A DNA stretch of 42,553 nucleotides from JBOHUC01 sp050733935 (GTDB taxonomy: Bacteria; Eisenbacteria; RBG-16-71-46; DASYSL01): assembly GCA_050733935.1 (NCBI GenBank), contig JBOHUC010000157.1:1-42553 (forward strand). The letters are read 5' to 3'. This document shows positions 8,082 to 16,628 of the stretch, in pieces. The position numbers and the translations under genes were made by a program. Each line of letters opens with the position of its first letter. Position 1 is the first letter of the stretch. The notes beneath the pieces were generated by a model that was not told the origin of the DNA, made no database searches, and saw nothing but the letters and a program-made list of their open reading frames with translations.

Positions 8082-8200
8082 GTCGCTGGTCCTTTTTTTG
8101 GGAGCTCCCTCAGGCGCTCCCGCGACACCCCGGACACTAGGATCGGGGTGGGACAGTATTCCGGTCGAGCCCTCCTGCGCCCCGAAAGGCGCCGTTTTTC

Positions 8201-8896
8201 TCAGCTCTGCCGCGTTCCCGCAGGCGGGCGGACGAGCCCCATCACGACTCCCAGGATCCGGAAATCCTCGGATCCCGTGACGTGCCTCACATGGTACTCG
8301 GGATTGCCCGGCACGAGGTCCACGCCCTCGGGAGTCCGCCGGTAGGTCTTCACGGTGGCGTCGTCGCCAAGAAGCGCGACCACGGTGTCACCGTCGCGCG
8401 CGTGATCCTGCTGCCGCACGATCACCACGTCGCCGTCGAGGATTCCCTTGTCGCGCATGCTGTGCCCGCGCACGCGCAGCGCGAACGAATCCTCACGCGC
8501 GGGGAACATCTCCTCGAGCGTGAGGTGTCCTTCAACGTTCTCCTCGGCGAAGATCGGCGCGCCTGCGGCCACGCGGCCGAGAATCGGAACGCCGGCGGGG
8601 ATCGCAACCGCGCGCCCGGTCGCTCGAGGGGACTCGAGGCCGCGTCCCGCGCGGTCGAGCACGGCTCCTGCGGCGGAGCGCCCGCCGGCCGGAGCGAGGA
8701 GCTCGAGGCCGCGCGAAATGCGCTTGTCGCGCCGGACGTAGCCCTTGCGCTCGAGCACCGTGAGGTAGTGACGCACGCCGTTCGTGGAGCTGATCCCGAA
8801 CTCCTCGCCGATCTCACGAATCGTCGGCGGATAGCCGTGCTCCTCCGCATAGCGAAGGATGTAGTCGTAGATTGCCTGGGCTTTTTCGTTCAGCAT
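8201..8896 (-). CDS. lexA: LexA repressor, SOS regulator
   Basis: A 231-residue LexA. The N-terminal winged helix (MLNEKAQAIYDYILRYAEEH, then PPTIREIGEEFGI and NGVRHYLTVLERKGYV) is followed by a linker. The self-cleavage domain has the Ala111-Gly112 scissile bond in VAAGAPIFAEEN, nucleophile Ser146 in GHSMRDKGI and general base Lys183 in TVKTYRR. It represses SOS genes and cleaves itself when RecA is activated by single-stranded DNA. It is about 20-30 residues longer than E. coli LexA because of an alanine/glycine-rich linker (about 68-95). Its promoter contains a perfect palindromic box between -35 and -10, consistent with autorepression. The other genes of the module lie downstream on the same strand. 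Confidence 0.95.
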   Translation of the reverse strand: MLNEKAQAIYDYILRYAEEHGYPPTIREIGEEFGISSTNGVRHYLTVLERKGYVRRDKRISRGLELLAPAGGRSAAGAVLDRAGRGLESPRATGRAVAIPAGVPILGRVAAGAPIFAEENVEGHLTLEEMFPAREDSFALRVRGHSMRDKGILDGDVVIVRQQDHARDGDTVVALLGDDATVKTYRRTPEGVDLVPGNPEYHVRHVTGSEDFRILGVVMGLVRPPAGTRQS

Positions 8897-8965
8897 GTCA
8901 CGCTCCGGGGTTCGGAGGCGGAACGGGACCGCCCCAGTCCGAGTTCCGAACCTGGCACGCGCGGA

Positions 8966-8994
8966 ACGCTATTGCACGGGTGTGCAGTCGTCAA
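8966..8994 (-). promoter_or_regulatory. lexA promoter
   Basis: On the minus strand TTGACG (8994-8989), a 17-base spacer and TAGCGT (8971-8966) form a good sigma-70-like promoter. The spacer is filled by the LexA box at 8973-8986. The TTGAC/TAGNNT pattern recurs at other promoters in this window (ompA-like gene, trxA, hflX). Confidence 0.7.
8973..8986 (-). promoter_or_regulatory. LexA box in the lexA promoter
   Basis: TGCAC-GGGT-GTGCA is a perfect 5+5 palindrome with a 4-base spacer and fits the TGCNCN4GTGCA operator reported for Fibrobacter succinogenes LexA. Its location inside the -35/-10 spacer is the expected place for a repressor site. Confidence 0.75.
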
Positions 8995-9021
8995 CGGGAA
9001 TTCCGTTCAGTCCGAGAAAGC

Positions 9022-9050
9022 TTGACGGGCGTTCGGTCTAAGCCTATGCT
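9022..9050 (+). promoter_or_regulatory. Promoter of the CxxC protein gene
   Basis: TTGACG (9022-9027), 17 bases, TATGCT (9045-9050). The predicted transcription start near 9057 lies downstream of an in-frame ATG at 9046 and so favours the ATG at 9130 as the true start of the gene. It diverges from the lexA promoter with about 30 bp between the -35 boxes. Confidence 0.65.
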
Positions 9051-9129
9051 ATCCGGCGCTTTGCCCGATCGGAAGAAACCGAGACCGATCCCTTTTCCAC
9101 CCCCTCTTCCCCCCCGGAGGGCTCCCCCG

Positions 9130-9567
9130 ATGGAGAGACCGGAAGTGGACGCCTGCGCGCTGTGCGCGAATCGCTCGCTCGACGCGCTCCGTCTTTTCAT
9201 CCGGCAGGAACGGCTGCTCGATTCCGACCGCACGCACCAGATCGCGCTCTGTCCGGAACACGCCTCGGCGCTGCGCGCCGGTGTGATCGATCCGCAGCAG
9301 ATCATCTTCGACTGGACCAAGCGTCATCACGAGGAGTTGTACGAGAACACGCGCCTGGTCCTCAGGCCGGAGCTGCGCTGTCTCTCGTGCAACGATCCGC
9401 TCTGCCCGCACGTCGCCTCGCAGGTCGCATCGCTCGCCGCATCGAGCGGAGCGGGCTCGATGGACTGCCGATCGTGCAGCGCAACCAACGTGATCGGCTC
9501 GGCGCTCGGATACGCGGTCGCAATCCGGCTTCGCCATCGCAACGGAGAGACGACGACCCGACAGTGA
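9130..9567 (+). CDS. Small cysteine-rich (zinc-ribbon-like) hypothetical protein
   Basis: A 145-residue protein with four Cys/His clusters: CALC, LCPEH, CLSC followed by PLCPH, and CRSC. They are spaced like two treble-clef or ribbon metal sites. No family was recognised. The ATG at 9130 has GGAGGG eight bases upstream and lies within a transcript from the promoter at 9022-9050. It is divergent from lexA, sharing a 233 bp intergenic region that holds the LexA box, so LexA binding might also influence this gene. A terminator follows at 9590. Confidence 0.7.
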   Translation: MERPEVDACALCANRSLDALRLFIRQERLLDSDRTHQIALCPEHASALRAGVIDPQQIIFDWTKRHHEELYENTRLVLRPELRCLSCNDPLCPHVASQVASLAASSGAGSMDCRSCSATNVIGSALGYAVAIRLRHRNGETTTRQ

Positions 9568-9589
9568 ATCGTCGAGGTCTCGACGTTCG

Positions 9590-9619
9590 GCCCCCGGGAG
9601 GTGCTCGTCGCCCGGGGGC
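9590..9619 (+). terminator. Terminator-like hairpin after the CxxC protein gene
   Basis: A nine-base-pair GC stem (9590-9598 with 9611-9619) and a 12-base loop are followed by the T-rich stretch TTCGTTCTTCG, 23 bases after the stop codon. The T tract is interrupted, so efficiency is uncertain. Confidence 0.55.
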
Positions 9620-9890
9620 TTCGTTCTTCGTGCGCGGCTTCCTGAGTTCCGTTCTGCCAGTCGGTTGAGCGTTCCTGCGCCTTCGTCGCGCGTGTCTTGA
9701 AGTCTTCGGAAGGACGTCGGCACGACGATTGCGATGGGTCGCCGCGCCTGCGGCGGCAGCGTCGTCTTCGCCGCGGGACGCGAAGGGCGGTGCGGGGCGG
9801 GGCGCCTCGGGGCCTGCTGCTATCGGGGGCCAGTACGGCCGTTGGGCGCCCACCCCCACCGCTGCTTCCGCGCTGTGATCCTCGCGCGAC

Positions 9891-9920
9891 TTGTCGCGCC
9901 CCAAACGACTGTGGAATGCT
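9891..9920 (+). promoter_or_regulatory. Leaderless-type promoter of the DUF3052 gene
   Basis: TTGTCG (9891-9896), an 18-base spacer and AATGCT (9915-9920) are followed after exactly six bases by the ATG at 9927. That spacing puts the transcription start at or next to the start codon. Confidence 0.5.
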
Positions 9921-9926
9921 CCGCGC

Positions 9927-10613
9927 ATGGGCAAGGAAGCGCAGTGCCACGTGCGCGCCGGTCGTCGTTCGGGTTCGGGAAAGGCACGTCTCGAAGAGGA
10001 TCGCCTCGAGTTTCGCGGAGAGTTCAGGCTCGATCTGCCGCTCAAGGAGATCGAGTCGATCGACGCGCGGGGCGGAGTTCTTCGGGTGCGCGGACCGAAC
10101 GGGCTCGTTTCGTTCGAGCTTGGTGATCAGGCCGAGCGCTGGGCCCGGGCCATTGCTTCGCCCCGCGGACGACTCGACAAGCTCGGTGTGAAGGACGGCT
10201 CCCGGGTGGCGATCGTCGGGCTCGAGGATCCGGCATTCGAGGCCGAGCTCGCGACCCGCACCCAGGAGATCGCCCGCTCGCGTCCGCGGGCCGGCACCGA
10301 GTTCCTGTTTCTCTTCGCACGAACCAAGCGCGAGCTGTCGCGGATCGCGACGCTCGTCGCACGCCTCGCGCCGGCGGGTGCGCTCTGGGTGCTGTGGCCC
10401 AAGGGAAACCCGGCCCTGCGCGAGGACGACATTCGTCGTGCGGCGCTCCCCGCAGGGCTCGTGGACGTCAAGGTGGTCGCGTTCTCGTCCGAGCTTTCGG
10501 GGCTCAAGCTCGTGATCCCGCTGGCCGCGCGCAAGGTCGCGCGCGAGAAGCCGGCGTCGCGCGCGCGCAGCAAGCCGGCATCGCGCGCTCGAAAGAAGGC
10601 GTCTAGGGCGTAG
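9927..10613 (+). CDS. DUF3052 family protein
   Basis: A 228-residue protein. The DUF3052 core is residues about 75-200: LDKLGVKDGSRVAIVG, then FLFLFARTKRELSRIA, LARLAPAGALWVLWPKGN, DIRRAALPAGLVDVKV and FSSELSGLKLV. An N-terminal extension (about 1-70) may be a small beta domain. The last 30 residues are a basic Ala/Lys/Arg repeat (PASRARSKPASRARKKASRA) that could bind nucleic acid. DUF3052 has no known function. The ATG at 9927 lacks a Shine-Dalgarno but fits a leaderless promoter. Its 3' end overlaps the convergent gene by 11 bp. Confidence 0.8.
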   Translation: MGKEAQCHVRAGRRSGSGKARLEEDRLEFRGEFRLDLPLKEIESIDARGGVLRVRGPNGLVSFELGDQAERWARAIASPRGRLDKLGVKDGSRVAIVGLEDPAFEAELATRTQEIARSRPRAGTEFLFLFARTKRELSRIATLVARLAPAGALWVLWPKGNPALREDDIRRAALPAGLVDVKVVAFSSELSGLKLVIPLAARKVAREKPASRARSKPASRARKKASRA

Positions 10614-12600
10614 GCACGAACAAGGCCCGCTGTCCCTCTCCCGCCGTGTTGCCGTTCACCTGGAGCCGGACGAAGTAGATCCCGCTCTGGACGAGCCGGT
10701 CGCGATTGTCGGCCCCGTTCCACACCGGCACGTTGCCGTCGCGATAAGTGCCCGCCGATCGATGGCCCAGGTCGTATTCGCGCACGAGTCTTCCGCGCAG
10801 ATCGTAGATCGTGATCGTCACACTCCCGTCCGACGCAAGGTCGTACGGCAGCGACAGAGCGCCTCCGGCCGCCTGCCGGCGCGGCACGAGAAGCGCGGTC
10901 TGCGCCGGCACCTCTCCGCCCCCTCCGTCCTCGGGAATCACGACCGCGTTGAGCGAGCGTGTATAGGCCGCAGGGAACGTGCCCTGGGCCGGAAGCTCGA
11001 CGTAGTAGTAGTAGCGACCAGGACCCGGAAGGTCGTCGAACACGATGGGACAGGGCCCGGGATAGGGATTCCCGGAAAGTGGCACCGCCTGCGCGGGGAC
11101 CGGCGGAACGAGCGGCGGGTTTCCGAGCCCCTCGTCCCACTCGAGCCGGTACAGGAGGAACTCCCGTCCGGTCGCATCGCCGCTGCAGAGAAGCGTCACG
11201 CGCGCGGTGTCGGGCGCAACGAACGCCGCACCGATCGCGAGGTCGCCCGCGAATTCCTGCGTCCAGGAAAACTTCGTGCGACGCCGCGCGCCGGTTCCGG
11301 GCGGAGCGGTCCACACGGCGTACCAGCGATCGAGCTCGGCGTCGTACGCCGTGTTCGGGAATGCCTCGTCCGGATCGAGCGCCGTGCCCGGCGAGTCGGT
11401 CGGGTCGTAGCGGGCGGCCGTGCGGAGACGCGAGAACACGTCCGGCGGTCCACCGGGAGTGAGGTCGACCCAGAGCGCCCGGTAATTCACCACCGTCGAC
11501 GGAAGGCACGAGGCGCACGGCGCGCTCGTTCCGAGCGAGACTCCGCGCCAGTCCGGTGGCTCGGTGCCCGTGCCCTTGAGAACGGGCAACGTCGTGAGGA
11601 TCTCGCCGGCGGTGAATCCGTTTGCGTTCCAGACGAGCTCCCGCACGTGATCCTCGCGCTCGAGCTGCGCGGTCTCCTCGCGCACGATCGCCACCAGGCG
11701 GATGGCGCCGTTCGTGTCGGGGACTGCCGATTGCTCGTAGATGGCCTGCGCGGTGAACACGTCGTTCGCGCCCTGCACCCAGCTCGATCCATTCCAGCGC
11801 ATCGCCCACAGGATGCTCGGCGCGTTCGAGAACCCGAAGAACACGACCGGCGCCCGACCTGCGGTCGCGGACAGCACGGGGCGCGCTTCCCCGAGCCCGG
11901 CCGCCACGAGGATCGCGGGATCGGTCCAGCCGGTGTCGCTGCGCACGGCGTAGTAGAGATCGCGATCGAGCGAGAACGGATCCTCGGCCGGGTCGCGCGC
12001 GAATGCGATCCAGGCCGAATCGCGACCGACGGCGAGGAGCGAGAATTCGACTCCGAAACTCGCCCGCACGGTCGGACTCGGGCGCGCGAGGTTGACGGCC
12101 ACGGTCTCGGGCGCGGACCACGTCCCGCCGACGAAGCGTGCGGTGACGAGTGCGGTGAAGTTGACCGTCGACGAGCCGCTGCGATCGTCGTTGCGTTGCC
12201 AGGCGAGCCACAGCGTTCCATCGTCTGCGCGGGAAACCTGCGGCAGGAGATCGTCCGTTCCACCCGACGGCACGGCGATCACAGGCTCGGACCACGCGGT
12301 GCCGTCGAAGATGCTGTAGAGGATCTGGTACGGATCGACGTCGCTCAGGCGGCCCGCCCAGATTGCGACCGGTCTTCCGGCATCATCGAGGGCGACCTGG
12401 GAGCGTTGTGCCTCGTACGAGGGATTGATGAAGCCCTCGGCCGTCCATCCGGTCGCGAGCGGTTCGAAACCGGGCGGATCGCTCGCACGCGCGATGCCGC
12501 CGAACGGCGACGGTACGGCGCCTGCGGCACCTGTGGCGATGACGGCGAGAGCGGCGGCGAGAGCGAGTGCGACGAGAACCGACTGGCGTGACCGACCCAT
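10603..12600 (-). CDS. Secreted protein with C-terminal FlgD-like Ig domain
   Basis: A 665-residue exported protein with a signal peptide (MGRSRQSVLVALALAAALAV, cleavage near AGA-VPS). The body has repeated DDAGRPVAIWA, DDGTLWLAWQR and DSAWIAFAR strands that resemble sialidase-like beta-propeller blades. The C-terminal 90 residues form a FlgD/T9SS-type Ig domain (VTITIYDLRGRLVREYDLG, WNGADNRDRLVQSGIYFVRLQV). That tail is common on secreted proteins of FCB bacteria. No catalytic residues were identified. The start ATG is 20 bases downstream of a terminator-like hairpin that ends the kinase transcript. It converges with the DUF3052 gene. Confidence 0.8.
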   Translation of the reverse strand: MGRSRQSVLVALALAAALAVIATGAAGAVPSPFGGIARASDPPGFEPLATGWTAEGFINPSYEAQRSQVALDDAGRPVAIWAGRLSDVDPYQILYSIFDGTAWSEPVIAVPSGGTDDLLPQVSRADDGTLWLAWQRNDDRSGSSTVNFTALVTARFVGGTWSAPETVAVNLARPSPTVRASFGVEFSLLAVGRDSAWIAFARDPAEDPFSLDRDLYYAVRSDTGWTDPAILVAAGLGEARPVLSATAGRAPVVFFGFSNAPSILWAMRWNGSSWVQGANDVFTAQAIYEQSAVPDTNGAIRLVAIVREETAQLEREDHVRELVWNANGFTAGEILTTLPVLKGTGTEPPDWRGVSLGTSAPCASCLPSTVVNYRALWVDLTPGGPPDVFSRLRTAARYDPTDSPGTALDPDEAFPNTAYDAELDRWYAVWTAPPGTGARRRTKFSWTQEFAGDLAIGAAFVAPDTARVTLLCSGDATGREFLLYRLEWDEGLGNPPLVPPVPAQAVPLSGNPYPGPCPIVFDDLPGPGRYYYYVELPAQGTFPAAYTRSLNAVVIPEDGGGGEVPAQTALLVPRRQAAGGALSLPYDLASDGSVTITIYDLRGRLVREYDLGHRSAGTYRDGNVPVWNGADNRDRLVQSGIYFVRLQVNGNTAGEGQRALFVPTP

Positions 12601-12620
12601 ACGAGTGCGCTCCGGGGATG

Positions 12621-12660
12621 AAAAAAACCGGGGTGCGGGAGAACCCGCAGGGAGTCCCCG
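12621..12660 (-). terminator. Terminator or attenuator between the kinase gene and the secreted protein gene
   Basis: On the minus strand a GGGG / TGCGGG-TTCT-CCCGCA / CCCC stem-loop is followed by CGG and seven T residues. It lies after the histidine kinase stop and just 20 bases before the ATG of the next gene. It can act as the kinase terminator, or as an attenuator if the next gene depends on read-through. Confidence 0.65.
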
Positions 12661-12725
12661 TCCGCCCGGTCACAAAGCGCCTTCAGTGTGGGGGATTCGG
12701 CGCCCGTGCGCCAGCGGTGATTTCG

Positions 12726-15700
12726 TCAGGCGGCGTCGCGTTCCGGACGGCGCCCGCGCATGACCCGGTCCACGGCATCGAGCACGTCCTCGATCGTAAA
12801 CGGCTTCGCAATCACACCCGACACGCCCGAGGCCGGAAGAACGTGGTCGTCGAGCTGGATCCCCCATCCGGTCACGAGAATGACGGGCGGCGCCTGGGGA
12901 CGTCCGAGAAGCGCACGGGCAACGTCCCATCCGGAGAGATCCGGCATTCCGAGGTCGGTCAGCACGAGATCGCACTCCGGTTGTGCGTCGAGCCAGGTGA
13001 GCGCGTCGCGCCCGCTCGCAACCGCGGTCACCCGATACCCGGCGGTGCGCAGGAGGTCCGCGAGCAGCGATCGCACGTTCGGCTCGTCGTCGATCACGAG
13101 GATCGAGAGCGAAGGACTCGAAGCCGCGCCCGGCGGCGCGCCCGGCGGTGTGCCCGGCGGCCCGTCCGCCCGAATCGCCGGTGAGGCAGGTGAAGCAGGT
13201 GCGGCCGCTCGCGCCGAAGTCGCGGCAACATCCGCCGGAAGCCGCACGCGCATCGTGGTCCCGGCGCCCGGCGCGCTCTCGACTTCGATCCGCCCTCCGT
13301 GCCGCTGGACGATGCCGTAGGCGACCGAGAGCCCGAGGCCGACGCCGCGCACGCCCTTGGTCGTGAAGAACGGATCGAAGATGCGCGCGCGCGTCTCGGG
13401 GCTCATCCCTTCGCCGGCGTCCCGCACTTCGACGATCGTCTCCTCTCCGAGCTCGCCGGCGACCCGGCGCGTCGAAAGCTGGAGCCGTCCTCCGCGCGGC
13501 ATCGCGTCGAGCGCGTTCAGGATCAGGTTCGTGAGCACTTCGCGCAGCTCCGAGGCCTGGCCCGCGACGTCGGGCACGGGGTCGAGGGTCGTGATGACCT
13601 CGTAGTGGAGGCCCGCCCGCTCGGCCTCGTCGCGCCATCGTCCGCGCGTGAGCGAGACGCAATCCTCGACCAGTTGCGCCATCCCCACGGCCTGGAACGT
13701 GCGGTCCGTGCGCACGCGCGTGAAGTCCTGGAGGCGGCGCACGGTCGAAGCCCCGTCGAGCGCGGCCTTTTCGATCACTTCGAGCTCCTCTTCGGCCTCG
13801 GTGCCGGCGAGGTCCTGCCGGAGCAGCTGCGCGCGCGCGAGGATCGCGCCCAGCACGTTGTTGAAGTCGTGCGCGACTCCCGACGCCATCTCGCCGAGTG
13901 CCCGAAGCTTTTCGGAACGGACGAGGCCGTCCTGAGCCTCGTTGAGCTGGATGTAGGACGCCTGGAGCCGGGAGAAGAGCTCCGCATTCTTGAGCGCGAC
14001 CGCGACGTGATAGGACACCATTTCGAGCCGCCGGATCTGCTCGCTCGTGAAGCCGTCCTCGCGCGCCGACGCCACGACGATCGACGCCGCCACCACTCCG
14101 TCGAGCGCGATCGGAACCAGCACCATGCTCGCAAGCCCGTTTGCGATCGCGCGCGCTTCGGCCGCACCGTCCGGGTCGTCGCGACGGGTCCAGATCTCCG
14201 CCTGGTGCGGGGTCAGCGTGGCCGGATCGATGCCCTTGTCGAACGTCCAAGAGAGATCGTCGCCGTCGTGTGCGAGGCCTGTGCGCGCATCGAGGACCAC
14301 GCTCCGAACGATGCGGCGCCGCGCCGCGTCGTAGCGCAGCACCGCGAGCCGGTCGCCGGGGACGATGCGAGCGAGCTGCGTGACGACTGCCCGATCGAGA
14401 CGCGACGGATCGAGCGTCGAGGAGACCGAGCGCGCAATCTCGTTCACCGCTTCGAGCCGGAGCGCGCGCGCCCGCGCGTCGTCGATCAACGACGCGTTCT
14501 GGAGCACGATCGCAGCCTGGCTCGCGACCGCGGCGAGCAGGCGCTCGTCATCGGGACCGAACGCGGCCGGGCGGTCGGATTCGACGTCGAGGATGCCGAG
14601 TACGCGCGTGCCGATCGCGAGCGGGAGGGCGAGCTCCGAGCGGATGTCGTCGGATCCGGCCACGTAGCCCCGCTGCTCGCGCACGTCGGGCACGTTGAAC
14701 GGCCGTCCGCTGCGGAAGCAGCGCGCCGTGACCGACGTGCCGTCGACCGGAAGATCGAGCGAGCGCAGGTTCCCGTGATAGCCGACCGACGCCCGGACGT
14801 AGAGCGCACGGCCCGCCTCGTCCGGAAGGAGGATCGCGGCGTTCCGGTAGTCGAGGCGCGCGTGAACGACGCTCAGGATGTCGCGCAGAACTGCGTCGAG
14901 GTCCTCCGCCCGCACCATGGAGCGGCTCACTTCGAACAGAGTCTGGTTCTCGGCGAGTTGGGCCTGCGTGCGCGCGAACAACCGCGCGTTCTCGAGCGCG
15001 ACGTCGATCGGGTGAACGACGCGCCGAAGGAGCCCGCGCTCCTCCTCGCCGAACGGGCTCGTCCGCCCGCGCCCCAGGACGAGCGCGCCCACGAGGCCGG
15101 TCGAATCGGCGAGCGGCAGGAGAGCCACGGTCGCAAGTCCTTTCGGCAGATGCGCACGCAGTCCCCGCACGGCTCCGATGTCGGGGACGATCACGACTTC
15201 GTCCGGCCGCAGCAGGCGGCGGAGCGCTTCGAGCAGCTCGGGCGAAGCCTCGATGTCGCCGCCGACCGAACGGACCGCGCCTCCTGCGTCCCGCTCGGAG
15301 ACCCGGAGCCCGAGACCGAACGACGCCTCGAACAGCTCGTGCAGCGCTTCGAGCGCGCCTGTGAGAATCGCGTCCGCATCGAGCGAGCGAGCGATGCGCC
15401 GCCCGACGACGTCGAGTCCCGCGAGCTCCTGATTCTGCCTTCGCAGCCGTTCCTCGTGCTCGCGCACGCGCGTCACGTCGCGCACGACCCACAGGCGGCC
15501 GGAGAGCCGGCCGTGCGTATCCGAGAACGGCCGGGTCGTGATCTCGGTGAGGGTCACGGAGGGCTCCGGGTGGTCCGGCGGCGCTGCGGGATCCCGGAAC
15601 GCGCTTTCGATCGTGCCCTCGAATCCGGGCTCGCCGAGCGAGTGCGCCACCCACGCGCTGACTTCGTCCGCGTTCACGATGATCGAGCGGAGCGAAGCGA

Positions 15701-16628
15701 GTCCCTCGGCCACCGTCCGGCCTTCGAACCACGCGGCCGGCTTGCCGACGAGTGTTGCGAGAGTCCCGTTCACGTGCTCGAAGATCCACTCGCCGTCGCG
15801 CCACGACGCCATTGCGATCCCGTCGTAGCCCGCATTGAGCGCGTTCGAGAGACGAATCGAGCGTTCGGCGAGCTCCCCGCCTCGCGCGTCGAGATGCCGG
15901 CGCGCCTCCTCGAGCGTGCGCGCGAGCGAGCCGAGCTCGTCGGGGCGGCAGGCGAACGGCGCGAGATCCTCGGGCAGCACGTCGTGCCGGTTGGCTGCTT
16001 CGATGAGCGATACGAGCGGACGCGACACGAGGCGCCCGAGAGCCCACCAGAGAAAGAGGCTCGCCGCGAGCGCGTACGCGAGCGTGATCGCGTGCTGCCA
16101 GAGCCGGCGCGCGAAACGCTCCGCGGCTTCGGCGGACGTGTCCCACGTGAGCACGACGGCCACCGGCCGGCCGCGCAGGAGCGTCTTGTCGTGCGCGTGG
16201 GCGCCCGGCCGCTCAAGCGCCTGAACGGCGGTCAGGCGCCGGCGCCCGTCCGAAAACGACGTGCCGCCGCCCACGGCGAGACCGGACGCGAGCGCCGCAC
16301 CCAGCGGATGCCTGGCGCCCGAGAGGCCCGGGGCGCTCGACCAGGTGCGCGTTCCGGATGCGTCCACCAGGTCGACCGTGAGATCCGGGGAGGCGTGCGT
16401 GAGCGAGCGGATGAAATCCGGAGCGTCCGCGGAATGGTGGTGCGGCTCGGCCAGGAGGTCGGCCAGGCGATGCGCCGACTTCCCGGCCGCGACGAGACGC
16501 TCGCGCTCGTACCGCGCCTGGTCGTAGGTCCAGTGGAGCTCGACCTTGAGCGCGGCTCCGGCCACCAGGACGGAACCGACGAGGAGCGCGATCTGACGCG
16601 CGAGCGGGCGAGCGATCCAGGCAGACAT
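12726..16628 (-). CDS. Hybrid sensor histidine kinase with PAS, GAF modules and receiver
   Basis: A 1300-residue membrane sensor. TM1 is about 12-30, then a periplasmic region, TM2 about 178-200 and a HAMP-like linker. A PAS domain (about 255-370) follows, then three GAF-type domains (about 400-545, 560-710, 720-880). The HisKA domain has phospho-acceptor His920 in GVAHDFNNVLG. The HATPase_c domain has NLILNALDAM, RDAGEGMS and GVGLGLSVAYGIV. A proline/alanine-rich linker leads to a C-terminal receiver with Asp1225 in LVLTDLGMPDLSG. No separate response regulator lies next to it, so the phosphate probably goes to the receiver and on to an unlinked partner. The ATG at 16628 has no Shine-Dalgarno, and a TAACAC seven bases upstream could support leaderless expression. 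The signal sensed is unknown. Confidence 0.9.
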   Translation of the reverse strand: MSAWIARPLARQIALLVGSVLVAGAALKVELHWTYDQARYERERLVAAGKSAHRLADLLAEPHHHSADAPDFIRSLTHASPDLTVDLVDASGTRTWSSAPGLSGARHPLGAALASGLAVGGGTSFSDGRRRLTAVQALERPGAHAHDKTLLRGRPVAVVLTWDTSAEAAERFARRLWQHAITLAYALAASLFLWWALGRLVSRPLVSLIEAANRHDVLPEDLAPFACRPDELGSLARTLEEARRHLDARGGELAERSIRLSNALNAGYDGIAMASWRDGEWIFEHVNGTLATLVGKPAAWFEGRTVAEGLASLRSIIVNADEVSAWVAHSLGEPGFEGTIESAFRDPAAPPDHPEPSVTLTEITTRPFSDTHGRLSGRLWVVRDVTRVREHEERLRRQNQELAGLDVVGRRIARSLDADAILTGALEALHELFEASFGLGLRVSERDAGGAVRSVGGDIEASPELLEALRRLLRPDEVVIVPDIGAVRGLRAHLPKGLATVALLPLADSTGLVGALVLGRGRTSPFGEEERGLLRRVVHPIDVALENARLFARTQAQLAENQTLFEVSRSMVRAEDLDAVLRDILSVVHARLDYRNAAILLPDEAGRALYVRASVGYHGNLRSLDLPVDGTSVTARCFRSGRPFNVPDVREQRGYVAGSDDIRSELALPLAIGTRVLGILDVESDRPAAFGPDDERLLAAVASQAAIVLQNASLIDDARARALRLEAVNEIARSVSSTLDPSRLDRAVVTQLARIVPGDRLAVLRYDAARRRIVRSVVLDARTGLAHDGDDLSWTFDKGIDPATLTPHQAEIWTRRDDPDGAAEARAIANGLASMVLVPIALDGVVAASIVVASAREDGFTSEQIRRLEMVSYHVAVALKNAELFSRLQASYIQLNEAQDGLVRSEKLRALGEMASGVAHDFNNVLGAILARAQLLRQDLAGTEAEEELEVIEKAALDGASTVRRLQDFTRVRTDRTFQAVGMAQLVEDCVSLTRGRWRDEAERAGLHYEVITTLDPVPDVAGQASELREVLTNLILNALDAMPRGGRLQLSTRRVAGELGEETIVEVRDAGEGMSPETRARIFDPFFTTKGVRGVGLGLSVAYGIVQRHGGRIEVESAPGAGTTMRVRLPADVAATSARAAAPASPASPAIRADGPPGTPPGAPPGAASSPSLSILVIDDEPNVRSLLADLLRTAGYRVTAVASGRDALTWLDAQPECDLVLTDLGMPDLSGWDVARALLGRPQAPPVILVTGWGIQLDDHVLPASGVSGVIAKPFTIEDVLDAVDRVMRGRRPERDAA

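Larger units (their letters stand above)
9568..9926. other. Intergenic stretch with a terminator and a promoter only
   Basis: This 359 bp region contains the terminator-like hairpin at 9590-9619 and the promoter at 9891-9920. Open frames here on both strands have arginine/serine-rich compositions typical of GC-rich shadows, and no gene was identified. Confidence 0.6.

Noticed and set aside
8027..8137. ATG at 8137 as start of the TnpA-like gene
   Set aside because: It would place the LexA box inside the coding region and adds 37 residues unlike the family; the ATG at 8026 has a perfect ribosome-binding site.
8177..8199. Hairpin with T run next to the lexA stop
   Set aside because: The T run is on the plus strand, whereas lexA is transcribed on the minus strand, so it cannot be the lexA terminator; no plus-strand gene ends there.
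10762..12591. 609-residue plus-strand open frame opposite the secreted FlgD-Ig protein
   Set aside because: Same low-complexity charged composition, no ribosome-binding site, and antisense to a protein with a signal peptide and a recognisable domain.
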